The notes under the pieces were generated by a model. The model worked only from the letters and a program-made list of their open reading frames with translations. It was not told the origin of the DNA and ran no database searches. The translations under genes were made by a program, and so were the position numbers. From positions 1 to 64,000 of the forward strand of contig JAUQWW010000036.1 of assembly GCA_030834965.1 (NCBI GenBank): a DNA stretch of 64,000 nt, read 5' to 3'. This DNA comes from Gallionellaceae bacterium (GTDB lineage Bacteria > Pseudomonadota > Gammaproteobacteria > Burkholderiales > Gallionellaceae). Below are positions 45,321-54,357 of this stretch, piece by piece (within the stretch, counting starts at the first letter, position 1; every line of letters starts with the position of its first letter).

Positions 45321-47410
45321 TCGGCCTGGTCATCGAGCATCAGGCTGTGCAGTTTTTCCTGAAGGGTACGCGCAATCTCAGGCTGTTCAGCGAATACGTC
45401 ATGACGGCATTCAGCATCTTTTTCCATGTCAAACAAGCGATATAGCGGCCCGTCTTCCATTGGTTGATAGGTAAGCTTCCAACGCCCTTCCCGGACCATG
45501 CGATCCTTGGCACGCACGATGACGCCGCGATACTCGGGGCGAATTCCTAACGTGCCGGTCTGCTTGTCTGCCACTTCCAGGAGCTCCATAAGGTTGGGGT
45601 AGAACAGGTGCTTCTCTGCGATTCCGGGCAACCGTGCCAGCCACATGCCAGTCTCGTTATAGGCAGCCAGATTCATTGCGGGGACATTGTTTACCGGATC
45701 GAGGCACGGTCGCAGAGAAACGCCGTCCATGGCTTGCGGTGCCGCAATGCCTGCCAGCTCGAGCAAGGTGGGCGCGATATCGACGCTACGCACGATCTGA
45801 TCCACTTGGCGATTTTTTGCGAGGCCGGGGCCGCTTATGATCAATGGTACACGCGCACTCACGTCGCTGATCGCGGAGTTGCCCTGCCCCCAGGTGTCAT
45901 GCTCAAAAAACTCGAAGCCATGGTCACTGTATATCACGACTACGGTATTTTCCAGCACGCCACACTGATCGGCATATTCGATGATCTCGCGGACACGGTC
46001 GTCAAAGGCACGCACGCAGCCCTCGTACAAGTCAATGACCTGATCGAGATCAAAAGCTTCCTTCGGATCAGCCTGACGGCGCAGCACTTCCCACGGATCG
46101 GTCAACCGAGCCATGACGAACTTGGATTCACCTTCATATTTCGGGTCGCCGTAAAGCGTGTAATACGGGTGCTCCACACCGAATGGCGGATGCGTGGTCG
46201 CCATGAATACGTTCAAAAGAAACGGCTTCTCGCCCTGTGCCAATTGATGCAGCGCACGCTGCGCGTCATTGCTCACTTGCTGGTTAAGCGGAACACCAGC
46301 GAGGAAATGCACCTCTGGAATAAACTGCTTTCCAAAACGGTTATGGCAGAACAGGGACAGAAATAGCCGCATGTCCTTCGGCCCCTGCCGCAGAAAGAAT
46401 TTCATGTTCCATTGATCGCTTGGCACATCGCACAGCTCGAAACCAAACGGGAACTTGCCCATATCGGCGCCGCACCAATCAGACACGGCGGCCGTGTGAT
46501 AGCCTTGTTCACGCAACAATGCGGGAAGGGCGGGTACGGTAAGCTGTGCTTCCTCATCCGAGACAAAATTGTCGCGAATGCCATGATGGTGCGGCCAAGT
46601 TCCGGTCAGCAACGACACCAGGCTTGGCGCGGTACGTGCACAGGGCACATAGCAACTGGAGAAGTTGACCCCCTTCTGCGCAATGCTATCCAGGAAAGGC
46701 GTCAAATCCCTCTCATGCCCAGCCACACCCAGGCGGTCTGCACGCCAGGTGTCGGCGCCAATTAACAAGAAATTAGGTCTGTCATTGTGGCGCGCCTTGC
46801 GTGCCGGCTTAGGTGGCGTACCCGCGCGCACCCAGAGAATCGGTGTTGCCAGCATCGCGACCAAAGCTAGTAGTACCGCTGCTTCTGCTAGCGATTGGGC
46901 GACAAGCAGGCGTGCCTCCGCTGCGAGCAACAGCAACACGCCTGCCACTAACGCCCCCCACCTGAACAAGCGGAGGCGAAACGGATTCAACAGGCGCCAG
47001 AATCGATACAAATGACTGTAACGGTAGTTGAACGATGCGACAAGGGTGGCCGGGGAATAAAACAGCAATTGCAGAAAACGCGCCGCAGCGCCAAAGCCAA
47101 TCCCCATGAACGCGGCAAAAGTCAGCGCCCATGGTGAAGTATTCAACTCAAACACGATGGCCATGCACCAATAAACAACTTGACCCCACAAAGCCAGCCA
47201 AGCTGCGATGAGAGCTACCCAGAAGGTCAGGCGAAGCAATGTGTAGGCGAGATAGCCCTTGTAATGTTTTTGTACCTCATCACGAACCTGAGGTCCGGTT
47301 CGGCTGTAATGCAGCAAGGAGAAAGAGAGGAGCGCGACCGAAAAAATTGCCCCCATCAAGCCGGCGATGCGCGGAAGAACAAAGAGGGTGTTCCAGAAGT
47401 CTGTGATCAT
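45296..47410 (-). CDS. Membrane sulfatase-fold protein with Thr in place of the formylglycine Cys
   Basis: Start at ATG 47410 (704 aa), overlapping the upstream GT2 stop by 4 bp; the longer frame lies inside that gene. About five to six N-terminal membrane helices (to residue 195) precede an alkaline-phosphatase-superfamily domain: LLIGADTWRADR (metal Asp220), TAPSLVSLLTG at the active site and IYSDHGFEF (second metal pair). True sulfatases need C/S-x-P-S-R here. This protein has Thr260 and no Arg, like LtaS and EptA, which use Thr to carry phosphoglycerol or phosphoethanolamine. A headgroup transferase role is therefore more likely than sulfatase. Confidence 0.85.
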   Translation of the reverse strand: MITDFWNTLFVLPRIAGLMGAIFSVALLSFSLLHYSRTGPQVRDEVQKHYKGYLAYTLLRLTFWVALIAAWLALWGQVVYWCMAIVFELNTSPWALTFAAFMGIGFGAAARFLQLLFYSPATLVASFNYRYSHLYRFWRLLNPFRLRLFRWGALVAGVLLLLAAEARLLVAQSLAEAAVLLALVAMLATPILWVRAGTPPKPARKARHNDRPNFLLIGADTWRADRLGVAGHERDLTPFLDSIAQKGVNFSSCYVPCARTAPSLVSLLTGTWPHHHGIRDNFVSDEEAQLTVPALPALLREQGYHTAAVSDWCGADMGKFPFGFELCDVPSDQWNMKFFLRQGPKDMRLFLSLFCHNRFGKQFIPEVHFLAGVPLNQQVSNDAQRALHQLAQGEKPFLLNVFMATTHPPFGVEHPYYTLYGDPKYEGESKFVMARLTDPWEVLRRQADPKEAFDLDQVIDLYEGCVRAFDDRVREIIEYADQCGVLENTVVVIYSDHGFEFFEHDTWGQGNSAISDVSARVPLIISGPGLAKNRQVDQIVRSVDIAPTLLELAGIAAPQAMDGVSLRPCLDPVNNVPAMNLAAYNETGMWLARLPGIAEKHLFYPNLMELLEVADKQTGTLGIRPEYRGVIVRAKDRMVREGRWKLTYQPMEDGPLYRLFDMEKDAECRHDVFAEQPEIARTLQEKLHSLMLDDQADQSVQKRQ

Positions 47411-48306
47411 AGCGTGCGCCCAAAAACCATATCGCGTAAGAGCCCAAGCATCAGGCGCCCAGTGCGCAAAGGGGATAACGCCAACCCCCACAGCACGTCG
47501 CGCAGGGCCTGGTTGCGCTGCCCCGTACGGTAACCCCACTTTGCGTAATCGGCCAGCGTCGAAGCATAGGCCGCTCGCCAGAAACTTCCGCGCCTTGCCG
47601 GTGGCAGCAGTGAGCGGTTCTTTTGCATCACTGTCAGCGCCGACGCGCGCATGACTGCCAGATTTCGGCTCATACTTTCCGGGTGTTTGAGAATAAAGAC
47701 CAGCTTTTCCGGTATGCAGGCATAGCCAGAGACTGCGCCCAGCCTCATCCACATATCGATATCTTCCAGTGAGCGCAGTGTCTCATCGAAACCGCCAACC
47801 TGCGCAAACAGCGTGCACCGCGCCATTACCGCCGAGCCGCTGCCCGCAACCGCACCGTTAGTCCTGAATATCGTTTCCAGAACGCCACCCTCGACAGCTG
47901 GACATTCCCAGATGGAGAGAGTCTCGCCGGCTGGCGTGTGCACCATCGTCGCGCAGGAGCAAAACCCAATCTCCGGGTATGCGTCGAGCAGCGCTACCTG
48001 GCGCGAAAGTTTTTCGGGTAACCAGCCATCATCCGCGTCAAGAAATGCCACGTACTCGCCATGCGCCGCCGCAATGCCCGCATTACGCGCACTGGAGAGC
48101 CCGCCATTCGGCTTCGATACGATGCGTATCAAAGTACCGTAGCTGCGCAGTATCTCCGAAGTATCATCCGTGCTGCCGTCATCCACGACGATCAATTCGA
48201 AATCGCGAAAGCTTTGCGCAAGCACGCTATCTATTGCACGGCGAACGCACCATGCGGCGTTATAGGCGGGAATGATCACGGAAACACGTGTCTGCGTCTT
48301 TGTCAT
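47407..48306 (-). CDS. Glycosyltransferase family 2
   Basis: The 299-residue GT-A enzyme has VSVIIPAYNAAWCVRRAIDSVL, VVDDGSTDDT and FLDADDGW (DxD). Followed by a helical C-terminal region without transmembrane segments. It is the fourth gene in a minus operon running from a Wzx flippase. It probably contributes one sugar to the unit moved by that flippase. Confidence 0.92.
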   Translation of the reverse strand: MTKTQTRVSVIIPAYNAAWCVRRAIDSVLAQSFRDFELIVVDDGSTDDTSEILRSYGTLIRIVSKPNGGLSSARNAGIAAAHGEYVAFLDADDGWLPEKLSRQVALLDAYPEIGFCSCATMVHTPAGETLSIWECPAVEGGVLETIFRTNGAVAGSGSAVMARCTLFAQVGGFDETLRSLEDIDMWMRLGAVSGYACIPEKLVFILKHPESMSRNLAVMRASALTVMQKNRSLLPPARRGSFWRAAYASTLADYAKWGYRTGQRNQALRDVLWGLALSPLRTGRLMLGLLRDMVFGRTL

Positions 48307-48358
48307 TGAAGTGTGAGTCTATAAGTCCGAGTAAGATGTAGGACCGCCATGAGTGTAA

Positions 48359-49408
48359 CTAGCCGCCAAGCCGCGACTTTAGCCGCAGGAATTTTTCTTC
48401 AAAGAAATGATAACTGATTGCCGATACAAATATCACGAAGCAAACTTCTACAAAAAACGTTAATAAGGGGAAATCTGCTCTGTCTATGCGTAACCGAGAT
48501 GTAAGCTGGACAAAATAGATGGAAAGCAGGAGATGATAAATGTAGATCCCGTAGCTGATTTTCCCAAGCCATACAATAGGCTTGGAAGTGAGAAAGCGCC
48601 CTTGATGGTCGTGCAATTGCAGAATAATCCATACAGAAACCAGCGTCCATGACACATCCGTAACTAGCTGAAGCATGGTATGCGACCAGGTATGGATGTT
48701 CGCTATCGCAACGGCCAGGAGTCCAACTCCGGCGACAATCAAGGCATGCTGTATTGGTCTCGCGAGGTCGACACCCCCACTCGTCTTGCATGCAAGCCAA
48801 GCTCCAGTAGATAGCGCAAAAGATGCCCCCCCCATAGGCACATACCCTGCGAATTTGGCGGTTGTATCAAGCACTACCCACAAACATCCGGCAAAGAGCG
48901 AGACTGCAAGGGCGACCGCAACAAGGACGTGGCTGCGCCGCACTGGCACCAAGAGGAGAATCGCGGGCCATACCAGGTAGAACTGCTCTTCTACACAGAG
49001 AGACCAAAAATGGTTTGCTACCCCAAAGTTTTTTTCTTGTATGGCTTGGCCGAAATTTGACGCATAGGCCGCGTGCCACCAGAAATCTTCTCGTAGTTTT
49101 TCGTAACCCAGCATAAACCCAAAGACGAGCAAGACTCCGAAGTACAGCGGAAAAATGCGGAGTGTGCGACGCACAAGAAATTTCTTCCACGCGCCGCCAA
49201 GGCTCAAAGCGCCCGTTTCGATCTGCGAGCGATAGCCTCGCAGGATGTGTGTGATCAAAAATCCAGAAAGCACAAAAAAGGCAATCACGCCCAAGCGACC
49301 GTAGTGAAAGGCGGTATATGGGTATATCTCGGGTGGAAACAGATGTGCAAAAACTACAATAGAGACGGCAACTGCGCGAAAACCATCAAGGCTAGGGTTG
49401 TACGTCAT
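48359..49408 (-). CDS. Acyltransferase 3 family membrane protein (OafA-like)
   Basis: The 349-residue protein starts at ATG 49408, overlapping the sulfotransferase stop by 4 bp. Signatures: LDGFRAVAVSIVVFAHL with the conserved His, FFVLSGFLITHIL and SLCVEEQFYLVWP, which are diagnostic for the OafA/NolX branch. About ten membrane helices. Expected to acylate a glycan hydroxyl during or after export. Confidence 0.93.
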   Translation of the reverse strand: MTYNPSLDGFRAVAVSIVVFAHLFPPEIYPYTAFHYGRLGVIAFFVLSGFLITHILRGYRSQIETGALSLGGAWKKFLVRRTLRIFPLYFGVLLVFGFMLGYEKLREDFWWHAAYASNFGQAIQEKNFGVANHFWSLCVEEQFYLVWPAILLLVPVRRSHVLVAVALAVSLFAGCLWVVLDTTAKFAGYVPMGGASFALSTGAWLACKTSGGVDLARPIQHALIVAGVGLLAVAIANIHTWSHTMLQLVTDVSWTLVSVWIILQLHDHQGRFLTSKPIVWLGKISYGIYIYHLLLSIYFVQLTSRLRIDRADFPLLTFFVEVCFVIFVSAISYHFFEEKFLRLKSRLGG

Positions 49409-50361
49409 CCGCCAACGTCCGGTGTCAAATATCCAAGTTTCACCATTATAGGGTGAATCATGGGCATGATGCGCTCGATGTCTGCGGCATTGCGGCTCTT
49501 GCGCCATTTTTCTTTTTCCGGAGGTCCCGCCACGATGCTGGTGGGACGGCGGTTCAGTGTGGCGCAACGCTCTTCCATCATCGCGTCAAAAGGAATACCA
49601 AGCCGCGAAAAGGCGTCGCGGAACATCTCCACCGGCTGGTCAAAGATATCCTCGTAACGCATATGTATCCATTGCCCGGGCGGGATGATTTCCTTTGCCT
49701 CAAGCGCCATGCGATTTGCAGTCATCCACTGGAAGGCGCACACCTCCGCCAGCGGCGCAGCATTCCAGTCGCGCCAGCCCGGTGGCAAGAAAAACGCCCA
49801 ATCATCGAATTCACCGTTCTCGATTGCAACCTTGGCGGGAAGCGCGCCAAGAAACTGCTTCAGCGTGAAGTGGCGGTCTTTGCGCCAGCCGTCTATCATG
49901 GAGCTGATGTTGTCACGCCCGTCGCGCTGGATGAACACAAAGCGCGCATTCGGAAACAAGGCATACAGATATGGCACCCGCATCACGTTGATGCAGGTCT
50001 TGTCCAGCACCAACCCTGCACCGAGACGGGCATAAAAATGGGCCAATGCCGCGTCGCGATGCTCTGGCCGCGCATCTTGGGCGCGGGCCGCTTCGGAATC
50101 CCATCCATTATGATGAGGCCCCCACAGGCCATTCCAGAATTGAGGGATTTCGTATCCGATGGAACGAAACTGCGGCGTCGCTGCCAGCGTTTCGAAGGTA
50201 ACTGTTGTGCCTGAGCGCGAACATCCGATGACAAACACGGGGTCAGGCATCGATGGCCGAGCAAGTTTCCACCAAGACTCGCGGGCTTTAAGCCGCAGTG
50301 CGTGCAGGTTCTTACCGATGATTTCGGGATCGATAATCTTGAGGAAATGTGCAGAATGCAT
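49405..50361 (-). CDS. Sulfotransferase (PAPS-dependent), second copy
   Basis: The 318-residue protein has the 5'-PSB loop VIGCSRSGTTVTFETL (about 44-59), a 3'-phosphate-binding FIQRDGRDNISSMI and RYEDIFDQPVEMF near residue 240. It is unlike the copy at 33046-34020 outside these motifs. Probably sulfates a sugar of the lipid-linked unit before flipping. No strong ribosome binding site is seen; start kept because the motifs fit. Confidence 0.88.
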   Translation of the reverse strand: MHSAHFLKIIDPEIIGKNLHALRLKARESWWKLARPSMPDPVFVIGCSRSGTTVTFETLAATPQFRSIGYEIPQFWNGLWGPHHNGWDSEAARAQDARPEHRDAALAHFYARLGAGLVLDKTCINVMRVPYLYALFPNARFVFIQRDGRDNISSMIDGWRKDRHFTLKQFLGALPAKVAIENGEFDDWAFFLPPGWRDWNAAPLAEVCAFQWMTANRMALEAKEIIPPGQWIHMRYEDIFDQPVEMFRDAFSRLGIPFDAMMEERCATLNRRPTSIVAGPPEKEKWRKSRNAADIERIMPMIHPIMVKLGYLTPDVGG

Positions 50362-50450
50362 AGGAGATATTGTTTGTAACGCAAATGAGCGATTTGACCC
50401 GCTCGAAATTCAAAAGAAGAAACATTTGCTACCTCGAACAAATGGACGGG

Positions 50451-51914
50451 TCATGTCACTTTTCTATATATACGTTGGCATGCGGCCAGCGCTATTGGTT
50501 CAATGCCATCAGGCTTTCCCGCCCTCCACCACAGCAACAACAGCGTTGCGGAATATACTGAAGCGCCTACTGTAATGTAACCCCCCAATGCAAGCAAAGA
50601 TGAAGCGAAAAACGCCTTGGGAATGACTGCTAATGCCGCTGCCATCACCATCACGCTGAGCATAGGGCGCGACAGGCCATAAACGAGATGAACGATGGTA
50701 ATGCCTGCGAACTTAGTTAAATAATATACAGTTACTATACCCATCGCCAACGCGACGAACAGCCGCGCCATGGCAATCCCGAATAGCCCATCGAGTACTC
50801 CGCCGATGATGCAGAAACCGACCAGCATGGCAGCCTCCGCCCATTGCAGCGCTGATATTGTACGCACTTTACCCAACGCCATCAGTACGCTGTTTGCACC
50901 AGAATAGGTAAAACGCAATGCGCCGTAGAGGGCGAATACTTGCACATAGGGTACCGCCTCTTGCCACTTTGCGCCCAGCACCACCACAACAACATAGGGC
51001 GCGCTGAATGCCAGCCCCACACCTGCCGGCAGAGTGAGCGTATTCACACTGGCCGTAATTTTCAGGTAAGTGGCGCGCATACGCTCTGCTTCGTCCTGAA
51101 GCTTGGAAAGCAAGGGATACAGCACGCGATTAATGGGATGCGCCAATTCATTCGTCACCATTTGCCCGATATCCAAAGACACGCTATATAGCCCCAAGGT
51201 GCTGGCCGGCGCGATGCCGCCGACAATCACTTCATCTGCCTTACTATTTGCAAAAAGACCAATATTGCTTAGCAACATCCACTGCGAGAAGCCCCACAAT
51301 GAGCGAAACTTCCTGAGCGAGAACCGAGGGCGATAGGGATGCATGATGTAGCTCAATGCAAATCTGAAGAAATAGCCGAAAAAAATGCCGTAAGCGAGCG
51401 CCCAGAAATTTCGTAGCCAGTAAGCAAATGCAATCGTGACAATAACGCCTAACAATTTTCCGATGATGGAAAAGATAAATTCCTGCTTAAAATTGAGTTC
51501 TTTCTGAAAATTTACTGTGCCAATGTTGGCTGCCCCGGCTACGGTAATGGCAGCCGCCATCAGCCAAAGCAAAGGCGGAAGACGCGGTTCGTGGAAGTAT
51601 TGGACCGCAAGGGGGGCAGTGGCAACCAGAGCCAATCCTACACAGGCACCCTGCAGGGTACGCAGTGTCCAGGCAGTATCGTAGTCATCCTTTGTTGCGT
51701 TTTTATTCTGAATCAGGGCAGTTTCAACGCCAAACCCGAACCAGACTTCCACAAAGGCTACTGCGAGCATCGCCATGGCGATGAGTCCAAAATCCTCGGG
51801 CGCAAGCAGGCGCGCCAGAATAGCAGTGTTAGCCAGGCCCAAGAGTTTGACCGCCCAGCGCAGCGCTGTCATCCAGGCGGCACCGGCAATGAAGCTCTGG
51901 CGAAGGTTCGACAT
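50451..51914 (-). CDS. Wzx-type polysaccharide flippase (MOP superfamily)
   Basis: The 487-residue protein has about twelve to fourteen membrane helices with the Polysacc_synt pattern (GAAWMTALRWAVKLLGLANTAILARLL at the N terminus, DYDTAWTLRTLQG, ASTLGLYSVSLDIG). It flips undecaprenyl-diphosphate-linked repeat units. First gene of the minus operon with sulfotransferase, acyltransferase, GT2 and sulfatase-fold genes. It most resembles WzxC-type colanic-acid transporters. Confidence 0.92.
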   Translation of the reverse strand: MSNLRQSFIAGAAWMTALRWAVKLLGLANTAILARLLAPEDFGLIAMAMLAVAFVEVWFGFGVETALIQNKNATKDDYDTAWTLRTLQGACVGLALVATAPLAVQYFHEPRLPPLLWLMAAAITVAGAANIGTVNFQKELNFKQEFIFSIIGKLLGVIVTIAFAYWLRNFWALAYGIFFGYFFRFALSYIMHPYRPRFSLRKFRSLWGFSQWMLLSNIGLFANSKADEVIVGGIAPASTLGLYSVSLDIGQMVTNELAHPINRVLYPLLSKLQDEAERMRATYLKITASVNTLTLPAGVGLAFSAPYVVVVVLGAKWQEAVPYVQVFALYGALRFTYSGANSVLMALGKVRTISALQWAEAAMLVGFCIIGGVLDGLFGIAMARLFVALAMGIVTVYYLTKFAGITIVHLVYGLSRPMLSVMVMAAALAVIPKAFFASSLLALGGYITVGASVYSATLLLLWWRAGKPDGIEPIALAACQRIYRKVT

Positions 51915-52289
51915 TTTGAGCTAGCTTAATTCAGTGCGTTGATGGCGCGGGTCGGTCGCGGTTTGGTGTGACGCAAGGCAATAGTGCGCAAGCATGCTCC
52001 TTTCGAACAGGGGCAGTGGTACCATCATGTTGAGGCTGGCAACGCCTTTCGGCGCTCCCTCTGCTAAACAGAGCGCATGCCGCCTTCAGTTCCCGGATGG
52101 CTTCGTGGATAATGTCACCAAGGCTCGCCACGTCAATATTCCTGCATTGCCGGACGCCGTTTCTTCTTGCCGAAAAACAAAGAATTGACGTCTTCCTGGA
52201 GTTCACCTTCATAATAAAGAACCTGTTATTGGGGGCAAGTGATTGCTGTGTAGCAAATTAGACATGGCAGATAGTTTAAAGAATAAAGT
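51915..52289. other. Divergent spacer between flippase operon and beta-helix gene
   Basis: 375 bp without a convincing gene. Plus-strand TTGACG (52185-52190) and CATAAT (52210-52215) with a 19-nt spacer could form a sigma-70 promoter for the beta-helix gene. A 93-codon minus-strand ORF (51931-52212) ends 16 bp before the flippase gene but has an unlikely Cys/Arg/Pro-rich composition. Confidence 0.45.
52185..52215 (+). promoter_or_regulatory. Possible sigma-70 promoter of the beta-helix gene
   Basis: TTGACG (5/6 of TTGACA) and CATAAT (5/6 of TATAAT) are spaced by 19 nt, slightly long. The leader to the GTG at 52290 would be about 65-70 nt. Confidence 0.35.
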
Positions 52290-53633
52290 GTGTTGCGGAT
52301 AGGCTCAATTCAACATCAATGTGCAACGCTGTCATTGGCAGTGCTATTTTGCACGGGCCCTGTATGCGTGGCGGAAACCCATTCCGCCACCCCCGACAAT
52401 TACCTTGCAACCCTGAAAAAGCTGGTTCCCGGCGACTATCTGCAATTACTCCCGGGCGAATATAGACAAGGCCTGCCCATCGCCTATCTGAACGGCACGA
52501 TGCAAGCACCCATTGTAATTTCGGGCCCGGCAATTGGCCCGCCCGCAGTTCTGGTTGCGCGCCCAGAGCACAATACGGTGAGCATCGTAAATTCGAGCCA
52601 TGTCGTGCTGCGCAATATGGATATTGATGGCCGGGGTTTGCCGGTAGATGGGGTTAAGTGCGAAGGCCATGCCGACTGGGCACATCACATTACACTGGAG
52701 GGTTTGCGCATTCGTGGGCATGGCAACAATCAGCAGACGGTTGGCATTTCCACTAAATGCCCGGCGTGGAATTGGATTATCCGCCGGAATGTCATCGAGG
52801 GCGCCGGCACGGGCATGTATCTCGGCAATTCGGATGGGCGGGCGCCATTTATTGCGGGGCTGATCGAGCACAATCTGGTCGTTGATGCGCTCGGTTATAA
52901 CTTGCAGATCAAACATCAGCAGCCACGCCCGGCATTAGCGGATATGCCGGTTGAAAAGAGCGCGACGATCATTCGCCACAATGTGTTCAGCAAAGCGCAC
53001 GGTGGGACGAAAGAGACGGCAAGACCAAACGTGCTGGTGGGGCACTGGCCGCTCAACGGGCCGGGGAGGAACGATCAATATTTCATCTACGGCAATTTCT
53101 TTTACCAGAACCCGCACGAATCGCTGTTTCAGGGCGAAGGCAATGTTGCGCTGTACAACAACCTGTTCGTGAACCATTCCGGCGATGCGGCGCACATCCA
53201 ACCGCATAACGACACGACGCGCAGGGTCGCGGTATTTCACAACACCGTGGTTGCCAAGGGAGTTGGAATCACGCTGGCCCGGCGCGAGCATGATCCGGCC
53301 TATCCGCAGTTTGTCACGGCAAATAGCGTGTTTGCCAATCCGCCGCTGCACGGTGCTGCGGTGGGCGCCAATCTGACCGGCGCGTATGACGAAGCGCGTG
53401 ACTATCTTGCCCAGCCATTCACCGCCTTGGGTAAGATCAACTTAATGCCTGCTCCGGGCAAGGCGAAGCGGAAGGCGATTGATATGCAGCGCTTGAGCGT
53501 CTATCCCGATTGGGATATTGATTTCGATGGCCGGACACATGACGGCCACATATCCGGTGCATATGGAACTGACAGCGGACAGCCGCGTTGGATGCCAAAA
53601 CTGGAGATCAAGCCGGTACCTGTGGCAAGGTGA
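52290..53633 (+). CDS. Secreted right-handed beta-helix protein
   Basis: The 447-residue protein (GTG start) has a signal peptide (LSLAVLFCTGPVCVAE). It then follows a Poly-Asp/PelB-like start (ATLKKLVPGDYLQLLPGEYRQGLP), and repeats of about 22-25 residues (VVLRNMDIDGRG, ITLEGLRIRGHG, WIIRRNVIEGAGTG, ALYNNLFVNHSG) mark a right-handed parallel beta-helix (about 90-350). Such proteins are often polysaccharide lyases, epimerases or hydrolases; the catalytic residues cannot be assigned by eye. It lies next to the heparinase-like fusion, so both may trim the exopolysaccharide. Confidence 0.85.
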   Translation: MLRIGSIQHQCATLSLAVLFCTGPVCVAETHSATPDNYLATLKKLVPGDYLQLLPGEYRQGLPIAYLNGTMQAPIVISGPAIGPPAVLVARPEHNTVSIVNSSHVVLRNMDIDGRGLPVDGVKCEGHADWAHHITLEGLRIRGHGNNQQTVGISTKCPAWNWIIRRNVIEGAGTGMYLGNSDGRAPFIAGLIEHNLVVDALGYNLQIKHQQPRPALADMPVEKSATIIRHNVFSKAHGGTKETARPNVLVGHWPLNGPGRNDQYFIYGNFFYQNPHESLFQGEGNVALYNNLFVNHSGDAAHIQPHNDTTRRVAVFHNTVVAKGVGITLARREHDPAYPQFVTANSVFANPPLHGAAVGANLTGAYDEARDYLAQPFTALGKINLMPAPGKAKRKAIDMQRLSVYPDWDIDFDGRTHDGHISGAYGTDSGQPRWMPKLEIKPVPVAR

Positions 53634-53658
53634 GCCTATTGATATTTGAAATAAAGCA

Positions 53659-53678
53659 CCCCGCGGCAAGCCGCGGGG
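53659..53678. terminator. GC-rich hairpin downstream of the beta-helix gene
   Basis: Perfect 9-bp stem CCCCGCGGC / GCCGCGGGG with a 2-nt loop, 25 bp after the stop codon. Strong hairpin, but followed by TATTAACG rather than a T-run. Confidence 0.55.
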
Positions 53679-53924
53679 TATTAACGTCGCTCGTCAAGCC
53701 GCCAACTTTCGGCCAGCCTTCGCCCCAAGGAACGGGGAATTGAAGCCGAAGAGATTGAATCCAAGAAATCCATTATTGGGCCCAAATGGATGATCACGCT
53801 CTCACGCATCTCCTGCAAAGAGAGGCATGGGTCGTGTACAAATATTATCCATCTGGGGAGAAAACACCATTTTTTCCAGAAGGTGTATTATATGATTCGG
53901 TTTACTCAAGAACGGGGAATGATG

Positions 53925-54347
53925 ATGAAACTACTACGAATTGCTGGCTTGATCGTATTAACATTTGCCGTCGATGTGGCGATGGCAGCCTGTTCTAACC
54001 CTGCCACACAAATTAAACACAACTCTAATCCTGACCTTGCCACCTTACTGAGCGGCAACACGGTGTGCGGGGTACGGGGTGGTGATCGTTGGCAGGAAGA
54101 GCATCATCCGGGTAACGTGCTCAAGGATTACAAGAAAGGCCCTACTGACAAGATCGATCCTACAACACAGGTTGGGACATGGAGCATTGGAGGAACTGGC
54201 GCCAACACCATGGTGACCTACAACTATGGCACCGGTGGAACTTATCAATATACCGTATGGGACAACGGTAACGGTAGCTACAGTTTCTGCGGCACGGGTG
54301 GGTTGGATGTGACCTTGACGCCGGGAACGGGCACTGGCTGCCCTTGA
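53925..54347 (+). CDS. Small secreted four-Cys protein of unknown function
   Basis: Start chosen at ATG 53925 (140 aa), the third of three consecutive ATG codons and 6 nt from GGGGA. The signal peptide (LLRIAGLIVLTFAVDVAMA) is followed by a mature domain of about 120 residues with four Cys (ACSN, TVCG, SFCG, TGCP), likely forming two disulfides. Gly/Thr/Tyr-rich beta segments (GTWSIGGTGANTMVTYNYG, GGTYQYTVWDNGNGSYSFC) suggest a small beta-sandwich or jelly-roll, perhaps carbohydrate-binding. I do not recognise the family. Convergent with the heparinase fusion, 10 bp apart. Confidence 0.72.
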   Translation: MKLLRIAGLIVLTFAVDVAMAACSNPATQIKHNSNPDLATLLSGNTVCGVRGGDRWQEEHHPGNVLKDYKKGPTDKIDPTTQVGTWSIGGTGANTMVTYNYGTGGTYQYTVWDNGNGSYSFCGTGGLDVTLTPGTGTGCP

Positions 54348-54357
54348 TGGTTGCAGC

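Noticed and set aside
51931-52212. 93-codon minus-strand ORF just upstream of the flippase gene
   Set aside because: Cys/Arg/Pro/His-rich composition, no good ribosome binding site and no recognisable motif; the suggestive 16-bp spacing alone is not enough.
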